A DNA stretch of 56,386 nucleotides, taken from assembly GCA_019449555.1 (NCBI GenBank), contig JAGRPN010000053.1:1-56386 (forward strand), read 5' to 3'. The notes under the pieces are model-generated. The model ran no database searches, was not told the origin of the DNA, and was given only the letters and a program-made list of their open reading frames with translations. Numbering within the stretch: position 1 is the stretch's first letter; each line of letters begins with the position of its first letter. The stretch is from Ramlibacter sp. GTDB lineage: Bacteria; Pseudomonadota; Gammaproteobacteria; Burkholderiales; Burkholderiaceae_C. Below, piece after piece: positions 52,154-56,386 of the stretch. The position numbers were made by a program, and so were the translations under genes.

Positions 52154-53974
52154 ATGCAGCTGAGCTTCAGACGGCAGGATGACGGCGAGATGGAACGCCC
52201 GCCAACTCAGCGGGACCAGTTCAACAATGACGATGTTGAACTTGTGGACGCCTTGGTGCGGGAGACGCTGCAAAATTCCCTTGATGCAGGCACCAATGGC
52301 GAGGTGATCCGTGTCCGCTTCGCACTTCACCAGCCCACTGAAGCAGAGTGCACAGCACTGCTGAGTTACCTAGATCTTGAGCAGTTGAAGGCGCACCTCA
52401 CTGCCTGCTCGCTCCTGCCAGAGAACCTGGACCTGGAGAAGCCAAACCTCCTCCTAATCGAGGATTTCGGAACCACCGGTCTGACAGGCAGCTGGAACAG
52501 TTGGGACAAGGAGCCGTTCTGCGACTTCTGGCGTCGCATGGGGAAATCGCACAAGGGCGGCAAGTCACTCGGTCGATGGGGCCTTGGCAAGCTCGTCTTC
52601 TCCAGCGCGTCGCATGCGCGTGTCTTCTTCGGGTTCACTGTGCGCGCCGGCGACCCCGGACAACCGCTGCTGATGGGGCAGGCCGTGCTGACCACCCATG
52701 AGCTGGGGGTGGAAAGATTTGACTCCCACGGCTTCTTCTGCGTTCTCAATGAAAAGGGTATGCAGTTGCCAGTCACCGAGAAAGCGGAACTTGCGAAGTT
52801 CGAAGAGGCATGCGGCCTCACCCGTACCAACCGGCCAGGCCTGTCAATCGTCGTCCCATACGTCCAGAGTACGGTCACAGAACAACGAATCATCCAAGCC
52901 ACTCTCCGGAACTACTTCTTCCCCATTTTGCTCGGTCGCTTGGTGGTGACGGTTGGCGCAGTGGTTATAGATGCAGCATCATTCGCGCCGCTCGCAAAGG
53001 CACATGGCGGCTCGCGCTTTGCGACTGGTGGGCTTGCTCAGTTTATTTCTTCAATGCGGGCGGTACGAAACGGAGAAGTGCAGCCACACGCGTTGCCTGC
53101 AAATTGGCAGAGCGTCGGTATGGCAACAGCTCTGGGCGATCATGCCAAGACACTGCGTGAACGCTATCAGAAGGGAGAGTGTCTGTGCATCCGTGCACGA
53201 CTCTTGCTGAAGCAGAAGGACGGAACCGAGATGCAATCGAAGTTCGATCTGTTTCTTCAGAAGACTGCCGACGACAGCGACACGCTTTTCGTTCGCGACA
53301 CGATCGTGTTGCCCGCAGAAGCGAAGTACTTCCGAGGCCACAATGTACTGGCTGCACTCGTTGCCGACGACAGACCCATCTGCGCCTTCCTCGGCGACGC
53401 CGAGAACCCTGCCCACACCAACTGGTCGGCAACGGCAGAGAAGGTAACGGCGGAGTGGCGAAACCCTGGCGCGAGGCTCAAGGAGATTCGTAGCGCACTC
53501 CAGCAGGTCTTCGACGAAATCGTCTCCTCAATTGAGACGGTCGACCCTAACGCCTTAATCGACTTCTTCTCCGCAAAGGCTGAGGCCGGTGCACGCGGAG
53601 CGCGGCCAAAGGGACCAATTGTTCGCCCACCGAAGATCGACATAGCGAAGCCCAGGGAAAAGGCCTATCGTCTAGTGCGACTGAAAGGCGGCTTCGCAAT
53701 CCGAGGCGCAACGTCTCTCACGCCCGATCAATTGCCGCTGGTAATCCGGGTCCGAGCAGCGTACGACGTGTTGCGAGGTAATCCGTTCTCGAAGCACGAT
53801 CCGCTCGACTTTGATTTTTTGAAGAACGAACTGGAAATAGTCAGCAAGGATGCGATCACCACCGCTCTGGGTCCAAACACCCTGACGATCAAGGCAAGCA
53901 GCCGCGACTTTGACGTTGCAGTCAGCGGTTTTGACGTTAAACGTGACCTTATCATCGACGCGGCGAGGCAATAA
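52154..53974 (+). CDS. GHKL-superfamily ATPase (MutL/MORC/Hsp90-like) of a putative defence operon
   Basis: A 606-aa protein whose first 150 residues carry all GHKL ATP-binding motifs: N-box with E37, N41 and D44 (ETLQNSLDAG), G1 motif D104-F-G106-T-T-G109 (IEDFGTTG), and G2 motif G140-R-W-G143-L-G145-K146. Residues about 150-330 look like a transducer domain (S5-like) with a basic patch. The rest (330-606) is mixed alpha/beta with a Lys/Arg-rich segment near 490-510 and matches nothing I know. No TOPRIM, HATPase-DHp or MutL endonuclease motif is seen, so it is not gyrase, MutL or a histidine kinase. It overlaps the next gene by TAATG. GHKL ATPases of this solitary type occur in restriction-like systems with cytosine methylases. 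Confidence 0.85.
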   Translation: MQLSFRRQDDGEMERPPTQRDQFNNDDVELVDALVRETLQNSLDAGTNGEVIRVRFALHQPTEAECTALLSYLDLEQLKAHLTACSLLPENLDLEKPNLLLIEDFGTTGLTGSWNSWDKEPFCDFWRRMGKSHKGGKSLGRWGLGKLVFSSASHARVFFGFTVRAGDPGQPLLMGQAVLTTHELGVERFDSHGFFCVLNEKGMQLPVTEKAELAKFEEACGLTRTNRPGLSIVVPYVQSTVTEQRIIQATLRNYFFPILLGRLVVTVGAVVIDAASFAPLAKAHGGSRFATGGLAQFISSMRAVRNGEVQPHALPANWQSVGMATALGDHAKTLRERYQKGECLCIRARLLLKQKDGTEMQSKFDLFLQKTADDSDTLFVRDTIVLPAEAKYFRGHNVLAALVADDRPICAFLGDAENPAHTNWSATAEKVTAEWRNPGARLKEIRSALQQVFDEIVSSIETVDPNALIDFFSAKAEAGARGARPKGPIVRPPKIDIAKPREKAYRLVRLKGGFAIRGATSLTPDQLPLVIRVRAAYDVLRGNPFSKHDPLDFDFLKNELEIVSKDAITTALGPNTLTIKASSRDFDVAVSGFDVKRDLIIDAARQ

Positions 53975-54741
53975 TGGGATTTCGAATCAATTCAACCGGT
54001 CGCAAGCGGATACCGCGTGAGCACATTCGAATGCGGCTAGTAAGTCAGGGTGAAGCACAGCCGCCTTCGTTCACAGCAGATATCCAGTTGCCTGCAGAGT
54101 TAAAGCTTGACCCTGCCGCGAAGGTGTACGTCGAACCGTACGTGAAGAGCTCGTCGATGCGATTTGACTTCGGCACGGTCGCGGCAATGAAGCATCCCGA
54201 AGCATGCATACTTACCGACATTGATGCGGGCGCAACCATACTCTTTCGGATCAAGGTCGTCGATGAGGCCGCTGAAGTCGGCCGCATATTGGCATCCGCT
54301 AACGGCATTCGTCCTGAAGATGATGCAGATGGCGATGATAGAAGACCGCTTCTGCCAGTCAGAAGCGCCAACCTCGGGGAAGAGGTTTGGCAGCTGCAGA
54401 CCGACAAGGAAGCCGGTCCGTCGCTGATCGTGAACAGTCGCGTGCCCGATCTCATCGAAACGCTCAAGCGCGACGTGGTTCTTCAGGGCGTCATCTATCC
54501 CGAGGTTGTGCGCCAGCTGGCACGCGAAGTGTTCAGACCAGACAATGACCTAGGCGACGAAACCGATTGGGTCATGGATTGGAAGGACTGGTTTGCAGAT
54601 CAGCTTGGCCGCGACATTGACGATGGCGAAGCCGAGGATATCGATGCAGTCGCTTCACTGGCCGACGAGATCGCCGCCGCGTTCGCAAACAAGAGCAGAT
54701 TCGCTTCTAACGTGATCGCTGCGCGACGCGCGATTAGTTGA
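53974..54741 (+). CDS. Uncharacterised protein of the GHKL operon (255 aa)
   Basis: No family recognised. The N-terminal 110 residues look beta-rich (KVYVEPYVKSSSMRFDFGTV, AGATILFRIKVVDEAAEVGR) followed by an Asp-rich loop (EDDADGDDRRP), then a helical C-terminal half with several acidic clusters (DWVMDWKDWFADQLGRDIDD). No catalytic motif is evident. It shares its first base with the ATPase stop (TAATG), so the two proteins are made together, suggesting a stable complex. Confidence 0.75.
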   Translation: MGFRINSTGRKRIPREHIRMRLVSQGEAQPPSFTADIQLPAELKLDPAAKVYVEPYVKSSSMRFDFGTVAAMKHPEACILTDIDAGATILFRIKVVDEAAEVGRILASANGIRPEDDADGDDRRPLLPVRSANLGEEVWQLQTDKEAGPSLIVNSRVPDLIETLKRDVVLQGVIYPEVVRQLAREVFRPDNDLGDETDWVMDWKDWFADQLGRDIDDGEAEDIDAVASLADEIAAAFANKSRFASNVIAARRAIS

Positions 54742-54761
54742 AATTCACGAAGACAATTATT

Positions 54762-55496
54762 ATGGCGCTGGTTCGCGTTCTGAATACCGATGGCTTGACG
54801 AAGTTCGCCGAGTACCTGACGCTCTTGCGGGTGAGTCCAGGGGCGTCACCACCGACAAGTCTTCTTGAAGATGGGCGATACTCCGATCCGTTTGAAAGCG
54901 AAGTGGCTCTGGAGCCGCGCTCGTTCACTTCCGCATTCGAGATCGGCGAACATATGGTCGCGCTCTTCACAGGCTGCGAAGATCGCCTCATTTCCAGGAA
55001 TCACGGCCTCTGGTCATGGCTCGCCCTGTTCTTCTTCGATCAGTTGTGCAAGCCGGACGCGCAGGGACAACGCAAGCCGCTTGAGAACGCTGTCTACATT
55101 CTGGAAGAGCGGTTCAGCTTTCGCAGGTACTACCGTCACGCAGTCAGAACCCCGTGGATGGCCGTGAAGGAGCACGGTGAGCATGCGAAGGTGCTGTTGC
55201 TGACTAGTGGCAAGGGAACCCGAACCGATATCAACGAACAACTCGGGGCCTATCAGGACCTCTTCGCAAACAAGACCATCATCGCGTCGGCGTATGCCAT
55301 GTACTTCGACAAGCACCAGCAGAAGCCGCGTAAGGGCGCGGGTGGTAAGGGTGGCGGCTCTCCCCGCCGACTGGCCAACATTGCAAGACAGTTGGAGCTG
55401 ACCTACGACCTTCAGGAGTGCTCGCCAGCAAAGTTCCTGGCATTGCTGCCTAAGGAATTCAAGGGTTGGGTTAGACAGGTCAGTCCCCAAACCTGA
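54762..55496 (+). CDS. Uncharacterised protein of the GHKL operon (244 aa)
   Basis: A 244-aa protein; a TTG start 24 bp upstream overlaps the previous stop, but the ATG at 54762 gives the likely N-terminus (MALVRVLNTDGLTKFAEYL). The sequence is mostly helical with aromatic patches (GLWSWLALFFFDQLCK, YYRHAVRTPWM) and a basic Gly/Lys loop (KPRKGAGGKGGG) near 205. It may belong to an uncharacterised family such as DUF6339; I am not sure. It lacks nuclease motifs I can read, though it could be a divergent effector. It is the last gene of the operon. Confidence 0.7.
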   Translation: MALVRVLNTDGLTKFAEYLTLLRVSPGASPPTSLLEDGRYSDPFESEVALEPRSFTSAFEIGEHMVALFTGCEDRLISRNHGLWSWLALFFFDQLCKPDAQGQRKPLENAVYILEERFSFRRYYRHAVRTPWMAVKEHGEHAKVLLLTSGKGTRTDINEQLGAYQDLFANKTIIASAYAMYFDKHQQKPRKGAGGKGGGSPRRLANIARQLELTYDLQECSPAKFLALLPKEFKGWVRQVSPQT

Positions 55497-55843
55497 GTGA
55501 ACGCCACGAAGTCGTCGTCTATGCCCATGCTCGCCGCACCAGGTACGGCGAGACCGAGAAACTGGACATCTCGATATGTACCGGTGTTTCCGAACAAAAG
55601 ATCAGCGGAAAATGCGCACTAGCGTGCTGGCTATGTGCCCCATCGAAGAGGTTTCTCGGAATCTTGTTACCGAGCCGGGGCGTTAGATGCAGGCCGCCAG
55701 CGCTGGCGTTTGTTGCCGTAGTAAACAAACAGTCCGGTTTCCCCTAGCGAATCGGGCCAAGTGGGATCTGAAAAGCTTTGTATTGAGCGCGCGTATGTCT
55801 CGTCTACGATCAGATTAGCCGCGGCAAAGATTGTAGAGATCAT
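55497..55843. other. Convergent intergenic region with an unexplained minus-strand coding-like segment
   Basis: A 347-bp gap between the end of the GHKL operon and the end of the methyltransferase gene. On the minus strand, bases 55627-55412 have a frame reading SADLLFGNTGTYRDVQFLGL and onward (AVPGAASMGIDDDFVAFTQ). It has no upstream continuation because of a stop just before, and it overlaps the end of the plus gene. It has protein-like composition but no family that I can name. No terminator or RNA gene is clear. Confidence 0.5.
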
Positions 55844-56386
55844 TTAAGCCATTCGCGGGCGCTTGGTTTGGTTGCTGCCGATCCACTTAAAGATGGCGGT
55901 CATTACGTCGGAACAGACTCCGTTGCCGCATAGCTTGACCTTCTCGCGGCGGGTGCCGTGCGGGAGCTTGTGATCCGTCCCGCCACCCATGGCCTTTGAC
56001 AGTTCGTTCGGCTGAAGCATTCGCATATATGGCACGTCCTTTTCCCACGTCACGAGGGCGAATCGATCGACGGTGGTCACGGTACGTAATGGCGCGTCGA
56101 GCGTTTGCCATCCGCCGGCGTAATCAGAGCCGTAGTACACGATGATGAAAGGCTTCTTGCGTCCTAGTTCGGCAATGGCACGCTGAGCGCGCTCCAGCGT
56201 TGGCTTCGCGCGGCTTGGCTGCTCAAGCGGTGTGGTTGCGTATGCCGCATCCCAATCAATGATGTCTTTTGCAGAGAGCCTCTTTCCGGTGACGAGTTTA
56301 AGTAGCGTCTCTTTCGCGACGGACGTGCCTTTGCGATCACATACCAGGAACATCCTCTTCCGTGCTTGGGCGGAGCCAAAATCGGC
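55844..56386 (-). CDS. C5-cytosine DNA methyltransferase, C-terminal part (cut by window edge)
   Basis: The minus-strand frame runs from the right edge (56386) to the stop at 55844, 180 residues. It begins DFGSAQARKRMFLVCDR, the motif VIII region (Q-x-R-x-R) of C5-methyltransferases. It continues through a short variable region, then LRTVTTVDRFALVT (motif IX) and LCGNGVCSDVMTAIFKWI (motif X). Motifs I-VI with the catalytic Cys lie outside. The internal ATG at 56353 is not the true start. It faces the GHKL operon; together with the decayed vsr it indicates a restriction-modification-type neighbourhood. Confidence 0.9.
   Translation of the reverse strand, partial: ADFGSAQARKRMFLVCDRKGTSVAKETLLKLVTGKRLSAKDIIDWDAAYATTPLEQPSRAKPTLERAQRAIAELGRKKPFIIVYYGSDYAGGWQTLDAPLRTVTTVDRFALVTWEKDVPYMRMLQPNELSKAMGGGTDHKLPHGTRREKVKLCGNGVCSDVMTAIFKWIGSNQTKRPRMA

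Noticed and set aside
52154-53974. The large island protein as MutL, gyrase B or a histidine kinase
   Set aside because: Only the GHKL ATP-binding motifs are shared; no TOPRIM, no phospho-acceptor His domain and no MutL C-terminal motifs.
50895-56386. Prophage or integrative element
   Set aside because: No integrase, phage structural gene, tRNA or att-like direct repeat was seen. The island reads as a defence-type cargo region, not a whole element.

Overview
The window is GC-rich chromosomal DNA from a betaproteobacterium of the order Burkholderiales, most likely Comamonadaceae-like (Variovorax/Ramlibacter type). This rests on gene content and order (rpmH-rnpA-yidD-yidC-mnmE divergent from dnaA-dnaN-gyrB, kdsD-kdsC-lptC, metX-metW) and on a GC-rich intergenic palindromic repeat of a kind common in that family. 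It includes the chromosomal replication-origin neighbourhood. No tRNA, rRNA or CRISPR array was seen.

Layout. 1-8.0 kb: envelope and housekeeping genes (partial lptD, an AmgK-like sugar kinase, rsmE, an MFS transporter, a lipase-like hydrolase, an M20 dipeptidase, DUF72 and DUF3606 proteins). 8.0-17.8 kb: a quinoprotein respiratory module. A PQQ alcohol dehydrogenase with a lanthanide-type D-x-D motif, its periplasmic binding-protein partner and a lipoprotein cytochrome c are translationally coupled to a complete caa3-type oxidase (subunits II, I, III, a small membrane protein and CtaG). A beta-propeller protein and cytochrome b561 diverge from it. 18.4-24.8 kb: a D-erythronate/L-threonate catabolic operon (otnI, otnC, otnK, denD, ltnD) with a GntR/FadR-type regulator, a phosphopantetheinyl transferase between them, and operator-like palindromes. 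24.8-29.1 kb: chrBA and metXW, the latter behind what reads as a SAM-II riboswitch with an intrinsic terminator. 29.2-34.3 kb: formate/nitrite transporter, a manganese exporter family gene behind a yybP-ykoY riboswitch, an ammonium transporter behind a sigma-54 promoter, an ECF sigma/zinc-finger pair, and two glycine-rich RRM proteins with matching Shine-Dalgarno-sequestering leader hairpins. 34.4-44.5 kb: SDR, lptC-kdsC-kdsD, a CPA2 antiporter, two regulatory or hypothetical proteins, mnmE, yidC, yidD. 44.5-50.9 kb: rnpA, rpmH, dnaA, dnaN, gyrB.

From about 50.9 kb base and codon usage changes to lower GC. A decayed scar (IclR fragment, a 27-bp inverted-repeat element, a frameshifted vsr) leads into a compact four-gene operon: a 73-aa protein, a GHKL (MutL/MORC/Hsp90-like) ATPase, and two proteins of about 250 aa that I cannot assign. 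It has its own promoter with two palindromes. A C5-cytosine methyltransferase runs off the right edge facing it. This is the best candidate for an undescribed system: a GHKL-ATPase-centred, restriction-like defence module inserted beside the replication origin. Its defence role is inferred from the GHKL motifs and from the vsr/dcm company, not shown.
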